A stretch of 64,000 nucleotides of DNA from Streptomyces chrestomyceticus JCM 4735 (lineage in GTDB: Bacteria > Actinomycetota > Actinomycetes > Streptomycetales > Streptomycetaceae). Positions within the stretch are counted from its first letter, which is position 1. Each line of letters begins with the position of its first letter. Below, one piece after another: positions 1 to 8,610 of the stretch. The notes below the pieces were generated by a model. That model made no database searches. It was not told the DNA's origin and saw nothing but the letters and a program-made list of their open reading frames with translations. Where the stretch lies: positions 8,742,001 to 8,806,000 of the forward strand of contig NZ_BHZC01000001.1 of assembly GCF_003865135.1 (NCBI RefSeq), read 5' to 3'. Made by a program: the position numbers and the translations under genes.

Positions 1-276
1 CTCCTCGGGGTGTACGGGCGGCAGGCCGGCGCGGCGCGCGGCCGTCTCGGGGGCCAGCGGCTCGGGATAGCGGGCCAGTTCGGCGGTGGTGACGCGGGGG
101 CCCGCGAGCCGGGCGACTTCCGCAGCGTCGCCCGGTTCGTTCGCGGTGACTCCGGTCTGCGCCGGTTTGAGCACCGCGACGGAACGGCCTTGGGCGAGCG
201 CCGTCGCGGCCAGGGCCGCGGTGGTCACGGTCTTGCCGATCTCTGTGCACGTTCCGGTCACGAACAGCACCGACAC
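1..276 (-). CDS. bioD: Dethiobiotin synthetase, N-terminal part (runs off window)
   Basis: ATP-dependent carboxylation of 7,8-diaminopelargonate to dethiobiotin, the step before BioB, in the cytoplasm. The first 92 codons are present. The GTG start at 276 is preceded by GGAG. The protein opens with [14 protein letters not shown], the BioD P-loop (family form GTDTxVGKT), followed by [10 protein letters not shown], the substrate-binding strand. It is the last gene of the leftward bioB-bioA-bioD group and is separated from bioA by a 94-base gap holding a very strong hairpin, so it may be expressed below bioBA. The CDS is cut by the window edge. Identification is firm. Confidence 0.93.
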   Translation of the reverse strand, partial: MSVLFVTGTCTEIGKTVTTAALAATALAQGRSVAVLKPAQTGVTANEPGDAAEVARLAGPRVTTAELARYPEPLAPETAARRAGLPPVHPEE

Positions 277-306
277 GTCGTTCTCCTGTCGTCGAGCAGG
301 GTGGTC

Positions 307-339
307 ACCCCGGGGGCTCCGCGACGGAGCCCCCGGGGT
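307..339 (-). terminator. Perfect 15-bp hairpin between bioA and bioD
   Basis: Bases 307-321 and 325-339 are perfect inverted repeats with a 3-base loop (cga). The stem is entirely G/C except for the A-T pairs. No U-tract follows, as is usual for Streptomyces terminators. It lies 31 bases past the bioA stop and 30 bases before the bioD start, so it could terminate bioBA transcripts partially or stabilise their 3' end. Confidence 0.7.
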
Positions 340-370
340 CTGATGAATACGGGGGGTGGGCCGGGCCCTC

Positions 371-1681
371 TCAGCCCTCGCGCGCCACCGCGCGCATCGC
401 GGCGCAGATCCGTGCCACGTCCTCGTCCCCGGTGATGTACGGCGGCATCGCGTACACGAGGTCGCGGAACGGGCGCAGCCACACGCCCTCCCGTACGGCG
501 GCCCTCGTGGCGGCCGCCATGTCCACCTCGTGGTCGAGCTGGAGCACACCGATCGCGCCCAGGACCCGTACGTTCCGCACGCCTTCGACAGTGGTGGCGT
601 CGGCGAGGCCGTCCCGCAGTCCGGCCTCGATCCGCTTGACCTCCCGTGCCCAGTCCTGGGACAGCAGCAGGTCCAGCGACGCGTTGGCCACCGAGGCGGC
701 CAGCGGGTTGCCCATGAAGGTCGGCCCGTGCGCGAGCACCGGCACCTCGCCCCGGGAGATCCCGTCCGCCACGGCCGGCGTGCACAAGGTCGCCGCCATG
801 GTCAGATACCCGCCGGTCAGCGCCTTGCCGACACACATCACATCCGGAGTGACGCCCGCGTGCCCGGCGGCGAACAGCGATCCCGTACGGCCGAAACCGG
901 TGGCGATCTCGTCGAAGACCAGCAGAACGCCGTGCTCGTCGCACGCCTCGCGGAGCACCCGCAGGTAGCCGGGGGAGTGGAAGACCATGCCGCCCGCCCC
1001 CTGGACCACCGGCTCCACGATGACCGCGGCCAGTTCACCGGCGTGCCGCGCGACCAGCTCGCGCAAGTGCGCCTCGTACGCGGGGTCCGGCGGCGCGTCG
1101 AACCCCGGAGGCGGCGCGTCCGCGAACAGTTGCCGGGGCAGCGCGCCCTGCCAGAGCTCGTGCATCCCGCCGTCCGGGTCGCACACCGACATCGGCTGCC
1201 AGGTGTCGCCGTGGTAGCCGCCGCGCCAGGTCATCAGCCGCTGTTTGCGCGGCTTTCCGACCGAGCGCCAGTACTGGAGGCACATCTTCACGGCGACCTC
1301 GACCGACACCGAACCGGAGTCGGCGAGGAAGACGTGCTCCAGGCCGTCCGGGGCGATCTCCGCCAGTCGGGCGGCGAGCCGGACGGCGGGCTCGTGGGTG
1401 AGCCCGCCGAACATCACATGGCTCATCCGGTCCAACTGGCCGCAGGCGGCCTCGTTGAGCACGGGGTGGTTGTAACCGTGCACCGCCGACCACCAGGACG
1501 ACATTCCGTCGACCAGTTCGGTCCGGCCTTCGACCGGTTCGGCCAGCCGCAGTCGTACGCCGGACGCCGACGCGACGACCAGCGGATCGTCCCGGCCGGG
1601 CATCGGGCCGTACGGGTGCCAGACGTGCTGCCGGTCCAGGGCCAGCAGTTCGGGGACGGAGAGCTGCGCGGCCTCAGGCAT
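371..1681 (-). CDS. bioA: Adenosylmethionine-8-amino-7-oxononanoate aminotransferase
   Basis: PLP enzyme that converts KAPA to DAPA using S-adenosylmethionine as amino donor, in the biotin pathway. The 436-residue protein has normal length. It shows HVWHPYGPM near the N-terminus, [11 protein letters not shown], the [12 protein letters not shown] segment and the PLP-lysine region [11 protein letters not shown]. The ATG at 1681 is chosen because it overlaps the bioB stop (bases 1674-1681 read ATGCCTGA), so the two are translationally coupled. A longer in-frame extension upstream is only bioB read out of frame. Highly confident. Confidence 0.96.
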   Translation of the reverse strand: MPEAAQLSVPELLALDRQHVWHPYGPMPGRDDPLVVASASGVRLRLAEPVEGRTELVDGMSSWWSAVHGYNHPVLNEAACGQLDRMSHVMFGGLTHEPAVRLAARLAEIAPDGLEHVFLADSGSVSVEVAVKMCLQYWRSVGKPRKQRLMTWRGGYHGDTWQPMSVCDPDGGMHELWQGALPRQLFADAPPPGFDAPPDPAYEAHLRELVARHAGELAAVIVEPVVQGAGGMVFHSPGYLRVLREACDEHGVLLVFDEIATGFGRTGSLFAAGHAGVTPDVMCVGKALTGGYLTMAATLCTPAVADGISRGEVPVLAHGPTFMGNPLAASVANASLDLLLSQDWAREVKRIEAGLRDGLADATTVEGVRNVRVLGAIGVLQLDHEVDMAAATRAAVREGVWLRPFRDLVYAMPPYITGDEDVARICAAMRAVAREG

Positions 1682-2909
1682 TCGGCGGCAGCTCCGTACC
1701 GGCGCCGCGGCGGCGTACGGAGACGAGGTCGGTACGGGCTTCACCGGACGGGGCGGCGGCCGGTGCCTCTTCGGTCCGCACCTCTTCGGCAGGTGCCGGA
1801 ACGGCCTCGGCCCGTACGGCCGGTTCCGCCGCCGCCTCACCGTCCCCGCACGGCCCGCAGCCGCCACCCCCGTGACCACCGCAGCCGCCGCCCGCGAGCG
1901 CGTCCGCACGGTGCTCCGGCAGCGTGGAGGTGTCCGTGCCCTCCACCTCGAAACCCGCGTCGGCGATCATCGCCAGGTCGTCCTTGCCCGCCTGGCCCTC
2001 GCTGGTCAGATAGTCACCGAGGAAGATGGAGTTGGCCAGGTGCAGCGCCAGCGGCTGCATCGACCGCAGGTGCACCTCGCGCCCGCCGGCCAGCCGGACC
2101 TCCACGTCCGGGCAGACGAAGCGGACCATCGCCAGGATGCGCAGCGCGCGCTGGGGCGTGAGGTTCCACTCCTTGGCCAGCGGGGTGCCCTCGAAGGGGA
2201 TCAGGAAGTTCACCGGCACCGAGTCGGGGTCCAGGGCGCGCAGCGCGAAGACCACGTCGACCAGGTCCGCGTCGCTCTCGCCCATGCCCGCGATCAGACC
2301 GGAGCAGGCGGACAGCCCCGCCGCCTGCGCCTGTTGGACCGTTTCGACCCGGTCGGCGTAGGTGTGGGTGGTGGTGATGTCCCCGTAGGTGGCCTCGGAG
2401 GTGTTGAGGTTGTGGTTGTAGGCGTCCGCGCCCGCCGCCCGCAGCCGGGCGGCCTGGCCGTCCGAGAGCAGGCCGAGGCACGCGCACACCTCGACGCCCT
2501 CGTTCTGCTCCTTGATGGCGGCGATGGTCTGCGACACCCGGTCCACGTCCCGGTCCGTCGGCCCGCGGCCGCTGGCCACGATGCAGACCCGCTTGGCGCC
2601 GCCGGCCACCCCGGCCGCGGCCGCCTCGGACGCCTGCTCCGGCTTGAGCCAGGTGTACTTGAGGATCTCGGCCTTGGACCCGAGCCGCTGGGAACAGTAC
2701 GAGCAGTCCTCGGGGCACAGCCCCGACTTCAGGTTGACCAGATAGTTCAGCTTCACCCGTCGCCCGAACCACCGGCGGCGTACCTTTCCGGCCGCGGCCA
2801 CCACGTCGAGCAGGTCGTCGTCGGACGTCGCCAGTACGGCGAGCGCCTCTTCGCGGGTCGGCAGTTCGCGCCGCAGCCCCTTGTCCACCAGCGTTGTCAG
2901 CAGATCCAT
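1674..2909 (-). CDS. bioB: Biotin synthase (radical SAM)
   Basis: Radical SAM enzyme that inserts sulfur into dethiobiotin using a [4Fe-4S] and an auxiliary [2Fe-2S] cluster. The CxxxCxxC motif appears as CPEDCSYC, and [17 protein letters not shown] and [13 protein letters not shown] are all typical of the family. The start is the ATG at 2909 ([12 protein letters not shown]), matching streptomycete homologues; its ribosome site is weak. At 411 residues it is longer than the E. coli enzyme because of a C-terminal tail with a Gly/Cys-rich cluster ([13 protein letters not shown]) and then an Ala/Glu/Pro-rich stretch. First gene of the leftward bio operon, divergent from bioF. Confidence 0.96.
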   Translation of the reverse strand: MDLLTTLVDKGLRRELPTREEALAVLATSDDDLLDVVAAAGKVRRRWFGRRVKLNYLVNLKSGLCPEDCSYCSQRLGSKAEILKYTWLKPEQASEAAAAGVAGGAKRVCIVASGRGPTDRDVDRVSQTIAAIKEQNEGVEVCACLGLLSDGQAARLRAAGADAYNHNLNTSEATYGDITTTHTYADRVETVQQAQAAGLSACSGLIAGMGESDADLVDVVFALRALDPDSVPVNFLIPFEGTPLAKEWNLTPQRALRILAMVRFVCPDVEVRLAGGREVHLRSMQPLALHLANSIFLGDYLTSEGQAGKDDLAMIADAGFEVEGTDTSTLPEHRADALAGGGCGGHGGGGCGPCGDGEAAAEPAVRAEAVPAPAEEVRTEEAPAAAPSGEARTDLVSVRRRGAGTELPPNA

Positions 2910-2991
2910 GGCGACGATCCTGGCGTACGGCCATGGCCCGCGACCATGGAGGAACCCAACAAGGGCGCCGATCCGGGGTGTGTGCATGGCC

Positions 2992-3008
2992 ACACCGTAG
3001 GACGGTGT
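2992..3008. promoter_or_regulatory. Perfect inverted repeat in the bioB-bioF divergent promoter region
   Basis: ACACCGT-AGG-ACGGTGT is a perfect 7-bp inverted repeat with a 3-base spacer, located 83 bp upstream of bioB and 48 bp upstream of bioF. Just after it, TAACG occurs twice (3007-3022 region). The position suits an operator controlling both directions, for example a biotin repressor. No regulator gene lies nearby, so the protein is unknown. Confidence 0.55.
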
Positions 3009-3055
3009 AACGACCGCTAACGTCTATCGACAGCCCACAAACACGAAGGAAGCTG

Positions 3056-4312
3056 ATGCATCAGGACGACGCCGCTTCGCCCCTGCTCCGCGACGTACCG
3101 GCGCCGCCGCACGACGGGCCCGCCGGGACGTCCGCGCCGGGCCGCGGCACCGGGCCGGGTGCCGACGCGCGCACCGCCGCTTTCGGCTGGATCGATGCGG
3201 CCCGCGAACAGCGCCGCCGGGCCGGACTCGTCCGTACGCTGCGGCCGCGGCCGGTCGATTCGCCGCTGCTGGACCTGGCGAGCAACGACTACCTCGGCCT
3301 GGCCCGGCACCCCGAGGTCACCCGTGGCGCCGCGCAGGCCGCGCACCGCTGGGGTGCCGGGGCCACCGGGTCGCGGCTGGTGTCCGGCAGCACCGAGCTG
3401 CACGCCCGTCTGGAGGCCGAACTCGCCGAGTTCTGCGGCTTCGAGGCCGCCCTGGTGCTGTCCTCCGGCTACGCGGCCAATCTCGCCGCCGTCACCGCGC
3501 TCGGCGGCCCGGGCGGCCTGATCGTCTCGGACGCGGGCAACCACGCGTCGCTCATCGACGGCTGCCGGCTCGCCAGGGCGAGGACCGTCGTGGTCCCGCA
3601 CGCCGAACCGGACGCGGTGGGCAAGTCCCTGGACGGCCACGCCGGCCCGGCGCTCGCCGTCACCGACTCCGTCTTCTCCGTGGACGGCGACGCCGCGCCG
3701 CTGCGGTCCCTCGCCGACGCCTGCCGGGCGCACGGCGCGGCCCTGCTCGTCGACGACGCGCACGGCCTGGGCGTCCTCGGTGACGGAGGGCGGGGCGCGG
3801 TGCACGCGGCCGGGCTCGCCGGGGACCCGGACGTGGTCGCCACCGCCACCCTGTCGAAGTCGCTCGGCAGCCAGGGAGGCGTGGTCCTCGGCCCGGCCCG
3901 GGTGATCGAGCACCTGGTCAACACGGCACGGACGTTCATCTTCGACACCGGCCTCGCCCCGGCGGCGGCCGGCGGCGCCCGCACGGCGCTGCGCCTGCTG
4001 CGGCGCGAGCCGGAACGCGCCACCCAGGTCCGCGCGGTGGCGGCGGAACTGCACCAGCGGCTCAGTGCCGCCGGGCTGACGGTCGTCCGCCCGGACGCCG
4101 CGGTGGTGTCCGTACGGGCGCCCTCGCCGGAACTGGCCGTCCGGTGGGCCGCCGACTGCCGGGACGCGGGCCTCGTGGTCGGCTGCTTCCGGCCGCCGTC
4201 CGTACCCGACGGCATCTCCCGGCTGCGCCTGACGGCCCGCGCCGACCTGTCCCCCCGGCAGGCGAGGGAAGCGGTCCGGACCGTCGTACGGACGGCGCCG
4301 GCCGCCTGCTAG
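3056..4312 (+). CDS. bioF: 8-amino-7-oxononanoate synthase
   Basis: PLP-dependent alpha-oxoamine synthase that condenses pimeloyl thioester with alanine to give KAPA. Diagnostic segments are LASNDYLGLARHPEV, GAGATGSRLVSGST, DAGNHASLIDGCR, DDAHGLGVLG and the PLP-lysine strand TLSKSLGSQGG. The 418-residue protein carries about 45 extra disordered N-terminal residues if the ATG at 3056 is used; that start has a good GGAAG site eight bases upstream. It is transcribed away from bioBAD, giving a near-complete pathway from KAPA to biotin in one locus. A hairpin follows the stop. Confidence 0.95.
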   Translation: MHQDDAASPLLRDVPAPPHDGPAGTSAPGRGTGPGADARTAAFGWIDAAREQRRRAGLVRTLRPRPVDSPLLDLASNDYLGLARHPEVTRGAAQAAHRWGAGATGSRLVSGSTELHARLEAELAEFCGFEAALVLSSGYAANLAAVTALGGPGGLIVSDAGNHASLIDGCRLARARTVVVPHAEPDAVGKSLDGHAGPALAVTDSVFSVDGDAAPLRSLADACRAHGAALLVDDAHGLGVLGDGGRGAVHAAGLAGDPDVVATATLSKSLGSQGGVVLGPARVIEHLVNTARTFIFDTGLAPAAAGGARTALRLLRREPERATQVRAVAAELHQRLSAAGLTVVRPDAAVVSVRAPSPELAVRWAADCRDAGLVVGCFRPPSVPDGISRLRLTARADLSPRQAREAVRTVVRTAPAAC

Positions 4313-4330
4313 GACCGGTCACCTGACAGG

Positions 4331-4353
4331 GCCGGCCGTCCGCGCGGGCCGGC
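4331..4353. terminator. Hairpin between convergent bioF and the DUF397 gene
   Basis: GCCGGCC (4331-4337) and GGCCGGC (4347-4353) pair perfectly around a 9-base loop. The right arm abuts the stop of the leftward gene. It is placed to end transcription from both sides. Confidence 0.6.
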
Positions 4354-4590
4354 TTAGCCGGCCTCGGCGAAGCGGCTGTCGGCCAGTCCGTCGACGAAGG
4401 ACCGCCAGGCCGCCGTGGTGAACAGCAGTGCCGGGCCCGCGGTGTTCTTGGAGTCGCGTACCGCGAGCAGGCCGGAGCCGACGCGTGCCGTCTCGACGCA
4501 GTTGTTCATCGCGGTGCTGTGGCTGCTGCGCCGCCAGCGCACGCCGTGCGGCACGGTGCGGGCCGGGTCGTGCCCGGGCGGGAGTGACAT
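4354..4590 (-). CDS. DUF397 domain protein
   Basis: Small 78-residue protein of the DUF397 family, abundant in Streptomyces and nearly always next to an XRE/DUF5753 regulator. The core reads WRRSSHSTAMNNCVETA, followed by AVRDSKNTAGPALLF and W..FVDGL, all family hallmarks. The ATG at 4590 has a strong AGGAGG site. It starts 10 bases after the stop of the upstream XRE gene, so the two are one operon. The family acts with its cognate regulator (BldB/WhiJ-like systems); its biochemical role is not settled. Confidence 0.9.
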   Translation of the reverse strand: MSLPPGHDPARTVPHGVRWRRSSHSTAMNNCVETARVGSGLLAVRDSKNTAGPALLFTTAAWRSFVDGLADSRFAEAG

Positions 4591-4600
4591 GGGTGCCTCC

Positions 4601-5494
4601 TCAGACGCCGGAGCCGGCCCACGAGGTCTCGGCGATCCGGGCGATGAATTGCGCTGACTTGTCGCACGAGAGGGCGCGCCCCCGCAGCATGTCGAACGCA
4701 TCGCTGTACGCCCTGAGGTCTGCTTTCTGCTCCAAGTAGAGGCTACTCGTCAAGTGGTCGAGAACAACCACATCCAAGTCAGAAGTGAGCGGAAATGAGA
4801 AGATAACGAAAGGGCCGGTGATGCCGATGTGCACACCGGACGCGAAGGGCAGTACCTGGAGTCGCACATGCGGCAATTGCCCCACGTCCAGAATGTGCCG
4901 AAGCTGGGCGGCCATCACCCCGGGCGGGCCGACCTCCCGGCGCAGCACCGCCTCGTCCAGCACCGCGCACAACTCCAGCGGCCGCTCGCCCCGCAGCACC
5001 TCCTGGCGGGCGATGCGCACCTCCACCAGCTCCTCGACCTGCTTCGCCGGCAGGTCCGACAGCGTGGCGCGGGTCACCGCCCGCGCGTAGTCCGGCGTCT
5101 GCAGCAGGCCCGGCACCACCGTCGTCTCCAGCGTGCGCGCCCGGGAGGCTCCGTACTCCAGGCTGATGAAGTCCCGGTACTCCGGCGGCAACAGGTCACG
5201 GTACGTGTGCCACCAGCCGTGCCGTCCGCTGCCGCCGTCACCGTCCTGCGTGTCGCCCCCGCACAGCGCCGCCAGCAGCGCGCGCAGCTCCGCGTCCCGC
5301 ACGCCGTACGCGTCCAGCAGCAGTTCGACGTCGGCCGGCCGGGCGCCGCTGCGTCCGGTCTCGATGCGGCTGACCTTGGACTGGTGCCAGCCGACCAGCC
5401 GGGCCGCCTCACCACTGGTCAATCCGGCCAGTGTCCGCTGCCGCCGCAATTCCGCGCCCAGCTTGCGGCGACGCACCGCGGGCCCGTACCGCAT
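4601..5494 (-). CDS. XRE-family regulator with DUF5753 sensor domain
   Basis: 297-residue regulator. An N-terminal helix-turn-helix (LGAELRRQRTLAGLTSGEAA, then VGWHQSKVSRIETG) is followed by a DUF5753 region (EYGASRARTLETTVVPGLLQTPDYA, VRIARQEVLRG, LPFASGVHIG, VYLEQ-like end). The ATG at 5494 has a GGAGGGAG site; the upstream in-frame extension lacks one. This is the WhiJ-like architecture. With the DUF397 gene downstream and the RsbW-like ATPase divergent upstream, it forms a common Streptomyces cassette thought to tune development or secondary metabolism. Confidence 0.92.
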   Translation of the reverse strand: MRYGPAVRRRKLGAELRRQRTLAGLTSGEAARLVGWHQSKVSRIETGRSGARPADVELLLDAYGVRDAELRALLAALCGGDTQDGDGGSGRHGWWHTYRDLLPPEYRDFISLEYGASRARTLETTVVPGLLQTPDYARAVTRATLSDLPAKQVEELVEVRIARQEVLRGERPLELCAVLDEAVLRREVGPPGVMAAQLRHILDVGQLPHVRLQVLPFASGVHIGITGPFVIFSFPLTSDLDVVVLDHLTSSLYLEQKADLRAYSDAFDMLRGRALSCDKSAQFIARIAETSWAGSGV

Positions 5495-5804
5495 ACCGCT
5501 CCCTCCGTACTTCTCCACGGGTGCGCCGCGGATGCGCCCGCTCCCTGATGGCCGGTTCCGATCCGACAGTGTGCCGCGCAAATCCGGTCTCGCGTAGCAG
5601 AGTTCACCGCTTCGGGCGACAGATATATGCACTTCTTGGTGGATGACACGTCACCGCCGCAGCATGAGTGGCAGGCTGGCGCACATGAGCAGTCCGAGGC
5701 CGGAGCCGAAGGGACCGGAAAGGGCCCGGGAGGCCGCACGCGATGGCGGCTTCCTTCGGCGGCGGGCCGGAGTCGAGCCTCGGTGGGAAAGGGACGGCGT
5801 CGCG

Positions 5805-6233
5805 ATGGCAGACCACCAGGAATCCTCACTCACTCTGCCCAGCGCACCGGTTTCGGTGGCGGAGGCCCGCAGGTACGTCATGGACGTACTGGCCGAATGG
5901 GGCCTGCCGGACGGGACGGAGACGGCCGACGCCGTACGGCTGATCGTCTCCGAACTCGCCACCAACGCCGTGCAGCACACGTTCGGGCAGTCACCGGCCT
6001 TCACCGTCGATGTCCGGCTGGACCGCGACGAACGGCTGTGGATCGGTGTCACCGACGACCATCCGCGCTGGCCGAAGCGGCTGCCGGCCGCCGTGCAGCA
6101 GGACAACGGCCGGGGCATGGTGATCGTCCGCTTCCTCGCCGCCGAGTCGGGCGGGCAGGTGACGGTCGAACCCACCGCGGCCGGGGGCAAGACCGTCTGG
6201 ATCACCTTGCCGTGGAAGCTGTTCCTGCCGTAA
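5805..6233 (+). CDS. RsbW-like ATP-binding protein (HATPase_c_2)
   Basis: 142-residue GHKL-fold ATPase of the anti-sigma/RsbW type. The N box is LIVSELATNAVQHT and the G1 box is DNGRGM; a final GGKTVWITLPW strand closes the fold. I chose the ATG at 5805 because MADHQESS matches the usual N-terminus of these proteins; in-frame ATGs at 5643 and 5685 would add basic, unstructured sequence. It is divergent from the XRE/DUF397 pair, the usual genomic partnership. Kinase activity and a partner sigma or antagonist are not shown by the sequence. Confidence 0.85.
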   Translation: MADHQESSLTLPSAPVSVAEARRYVMDVLAEWGLPDGTETADAVRLIVSELATNAVQHTFGQSPAFTVDVRLDRDERLWIGVTDDHPRWPKRLPAAVQQDNGRGMVIVRFLAAESGGQVTVEPTAAGGKTVWITLPWKLFLP

Positions 6234-6281
6234 CGGCGGAAATCGGCCGGCGGCGGGGTCCAGGCGATTCCGGGTGGTTCC

Positions 6282-6830
6282 TCAGGGTTTGGTGAGGAAG
6301 CGCGGTTTGCGGCGGCGGCCCGTACTGCAGGCACAGCCCGTGCCCTCGTCCCGCACCTGCCGGTAGGTGGGGCTGGTCGCGCGGCCGCAGCGGGCACAGC
6401 GGCACGGCCACGGCTCGTAGGCGCCGGGGCAGGGGCCCAGCGGGATCAGCCCGGCGGCGTGCATCACCCGTTCGGCGACGGTGGCGGGGGCGTTCGGCGG
6501 CTGGAGCGGGGGTGGAGGCGGAGGGGCGGCAGGGGGCACGGACGGCGCGGGAGGCGTGGCAGGAGCCGGTACTGCGGGCTTCGGTGGGGTGATCGTGGTG
6601 GCGGGCTGTGCGGGAGGTACCGATACTGCGCCGTTCGCGGGAGCCGCCGGGCCCCCGTCCGCGCCGGTGCCGAGGTCGCCCGGGTGCCACTGATGCAGGC
6701 AGGAGGCGCACCACCACAGCAGTTCGCCGGCGCCGTAGACCCCCTCGTCCTCCCACAGCACGTCCGTGCTGCCGCAGGCCGGGCAGGGCGTGGCGGGGGA
6801 GCGGCGGCGCAGAAGTCCGCGCAGGTTCAC
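6282..6830 (-). CDS. Hypothetical protein with two zinc-ribbon-like ends
   Basis: 182 residues, GTG start at 6830 with AGGA eight bases upstream. The N-terminus has CPACGSTDV with WWCASCLHQW, i.e. two CxxC pairs spaced as in a zinc ribbon. The C-terminus has CRCARCG and CAC, a second possible metal site. Between them is a roughly 60-residue Pro/Ala-rich linker. I know no function; metal binding is inferred from cysteine spacing. It is a single gene between the ATPase and a hairpin at 6877-6899. Confidence 0.7.
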   Translation of the reverse strand: MNLRGLLRRRSPATPCPACGSTDVLWEDEGVYGAGELLWWCASCLHQWHPGDLGTGADGGPAAPANGAVSVPPAQPATTITPPKPAVPAPATPPAPSVPPAAPPPPPPLQPPNAPATVAERVMHAAGLIPLGPCPGAYEPWPCRCARCGRATSPTYRQVRDEGTGCACSTGRRRKPRFLTKP

Positions 6831-6876
6831 GAGTCGGTCCTGGTGTGCGTGTACTGGGGCAGGTGCCTGTGCATGG

Positions 6877-6899
6877 GTCTCCTCACGTGCTGAGGAGAC
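6877..6899. terminator. 9-bp hairpin downstream of the DUF6328 gene
   Basis: GTCTCCTCA (6877-6885) and TGAGGAGAC (6891-6899) are perfect inverted repeats with a 5-base loop. It lies between two leftward genes, past the stop at 7008 and about 50 bp upstream of the start at 6830, so it may be a terminator or an operator. Confidence 0.5.
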
Positions 6900-7007
6900 T
6901 CCATCGGTTCTCCGTCATCAAAGCAAGGACGACCAGGTCACAAAAGATTTCGACGGCACCGCGCCCGGAGCGCCGCACCAGGAGGCCACCCCCGGGCCCC
7001 CTGGCGT

Positions 7008-7616
7008 TCAGGAGGACGAGTCGCGCGCCGGCGGCTTGAGGTGCCCGTTCCGGTGGCCGAGTACGCGGGGCAGCAGCGCCCACAGGCCGCCGCACGTCAC
7101 CAGCGTCACCGAACCCGCCACCACTCCCGCCCCGCGCCCCAGTACGACGTCGACGACGAGGAGCACGGCACCGGCCAGCGCCAGTGCGAGGACCGCCATC
7201 CCGGCTGCCGTCAGCCGCGCGGAGACCTCCACGATCAGCCCCTTCGCGCGCCGCCGGAACAGCACCCGGTGCACCGCGGCAGGCGCGGTGAGCAGCAGCG
7301 TCGCCAGTACGGCCAGCAGTAACGTGCCCACGTAGAACGCGCGTTGCGTTGCGTCCAGGGACACGAAACGCGGGGTGAACGCCAGCGTCAGCAGGAAGGC
7401 GAACAGGATCTGCACGCCGGTCTGCAGGACGCGCAGCTCCTGGAGCAGTTCGCCGAAGTTGCGGTCGTAGCGCTCCAGGGGCGTCTCGTTGCGGTCCGCG
7501 CACACGGTGTACCGGGCGGAGCCGGGCGGCCGGTGCGGCTCGGACGCTTCACTCGTTCCCGGCGGTTCGGGGTGTGCGGGCAGTTCGTTCCGGTGCTCGT
7601 CGGTGAGGGGGGTCAT
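7008..7616 (-). CDS. DUF6328 family membrane protein
   Basis: 202-residue integral membrane protein. After a soluble N-terminus, the conserved RYDRNFGELLQELRVLQTG leads into VQILFAFLLTLAFTPRF (TM1), then three more hydrophobic segments (FYVGTLLLAVLATLLLTA, MAVLALALAGAVLLVVDVV, GSVTLVTCGGLWALLP). The motif ELLQELRVxQTGVQILFAFLL is what marks DUF6328. The ATG at 7616 is preceded only by a weak site. Function unknown; widely conserved in actinobacteria. Confidence 0.85.
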   Translation of the reverse strand: MTPLTDEHRNELPAHPEPPGTSEASEPHRPPGSARYTVCADRNETPLERYDRNFGELLQELRVLQTGVQILFAFLLTLAFTPRFVSLDATQRAFYVGTLLLAVLATLLLTAPAAVHRVLFRRRAKGLIVEVSARLTAAGMAVLALALAGAVLLVVDVVLGRGAGVVAGSVTLVTCGGLWALLPRVLGHRNGHLKPPARDSSS

Positions 7617-7761
7617 TGCGTGCGGGTATCCGCCGACGCGTTGATCACTCCTCGGACGCGCACGGGCGTGCGGGAGGTGCGCCCGCGTACGCCCCGCGTG
7701 CGGGCGGTGTGGGGCTCGTAGCCGTACGGTTCCCCACACCCGCCCTGGCGGGACGGCGCGG

Positions 7762-8235
7762 TCAGCCCACCCGCCCGTACGAGACGCTGCGTGACCAGAT
7801 GCGCTCCAGCCGCACCACGGTGCCGGGCTTGGGCGCGTGCCAGATCTTGCCCGCCCCCGCGTAGATCCCCACGTGGTAGATGCCGCGGCGGGAGTGGAAG
7901 AAGACCAGGTCACCGGCGCGGCGCGCGGACGCCGACAGGTGCCGGGTGCGGTTGTACTGGGCCGCAGCGGTGCGCGGCAGCCGCTTCCCGGCCCGTTTGA
8001 ACGAGTACAGCGTCAGCCCTGAGCAGTCGAATCGGTAGGGCCCGCTGGCTCCGTACTTGTAGGGCGCTCCCTTCTTGGAAGCGGCGATCCGCAGTGCCGA
8101 GGCCGAGGTGGACGCGGCTGTCGCGTCCTCGGTGGCCCCTGGTACGACCAGTGTCCCGCCGACCGTGGCGAGGGCGAGGAAGGAGATCACTCCGGCCCGC
8201 GCCAGCAGAGGGGAAGTGCTGGTACGCGCAGTCAT
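7762..8235 (-). CDS. Secreted NlpC/P60 cell-wall endopeptidase
   Basis: 157-residue D,L-endopeptidase predicted to cut peptidoglycan stem peptides. A signal peptide (hydrophobic run VISFLALATVGGTLVV, cleavage near ATA-A) is followed directly by the catalytic domain. The nucleophile lies in RFDCSGLTLY, the histidine in YHVGIYAG and the third polar residue in the WHAPKPG strand. No substrate-binding repeats are present, so this is a minimal form. The ATG at 8235 has GAAGGG upstream. The long 5' leader carries a c-di-AMP riboswitch and a Crp-like site lies further upstream. Confidence 0.92.
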   Translation of the reverse strand: MTARTSTSPLLARAGVISFLALATVGGTLVVPGATEDATAASTSASALRIAASKKGAPYKYGASGPYRFDCSGLTLYSFKRAGKRLPRTAAAQYNRTRHLSASARRAGDLVFFHSRRGIYHVGIYAGAGKIWHAPKPGTVVRLERIWSRSVSYGRVG

Positions 8236-8245
8236 GCGCAACCCT

Positions 8246-8420
8246 TCGTCAGCCGCCTGCGAAGGAGTACCTGTCGGGTTCGGGCAGGCGAAGATGCCCG
8301 GTCGTGGTGACGACTTCACCCCAAGAGGCCGTCCGGCCGCGGTGGCCGGCGGTCCCGTCGTGCTCGGGTCCTCCGCTCCTGCCGGTCCAGGCGCATCGGC
8401 CAGACATCCGGTACGGCGGC
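8246..8420 (-). ncRNA. c-di-AMP riboswitch (ydaO/yuaA type)
   Basis: The leader of the NlpC/P60 gene, read leftward, contains GGAGGACCC, then UUGGGGUGAA, then CCUGCCCGAACCCGACAGG, then GCAGGCGG and GAAGGG just before the ATG. Those blocks occur in this order and spacing in ydaO-type riboswitches. GCCGCC near 8415-8420 can pair with GGCGGC near 8254-8259 to close the P1 stem. In Streptomyces this class controls muralytic enzymes such as rpfA, where c-di-AMP lowers expression; that matches the gene downstream. The boundaries are approximate. Confidence 0.85.
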
Positions 8421-8525
8421 AGGATTGGGCGTCCGCCCGGACCGCCCCACCGCTGTGGCGGGGGCTTGTCGTCGAAGCGATCGTTGCGCATCTCGCGCCC
8501 GGATTCCGAGCAGAAACGGCTGTAT

Positions 8526-8539
8526 GTGAGCTTGGTCAC
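8526..8539. promoter_or_regulatory. Crp-like site upstream of the NlpC/P60 gene
   Basis: GTGAGCTTGGTCAC fits the Streptomyces Crp consensus GTG-N6-G-N-CAC exactly. It lies about 100 bp upstream of the riboswitch 5' end, so it could sit near the promoter. Confidence 0.5.
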
Positions 8540-8610
8540 GCTTGCGCCGTTCGGGTGGACGGACGCCGTCCCGGGGGAGGCCCGCGACGGGTGAGGATCC
8601 GTGTACCAGC

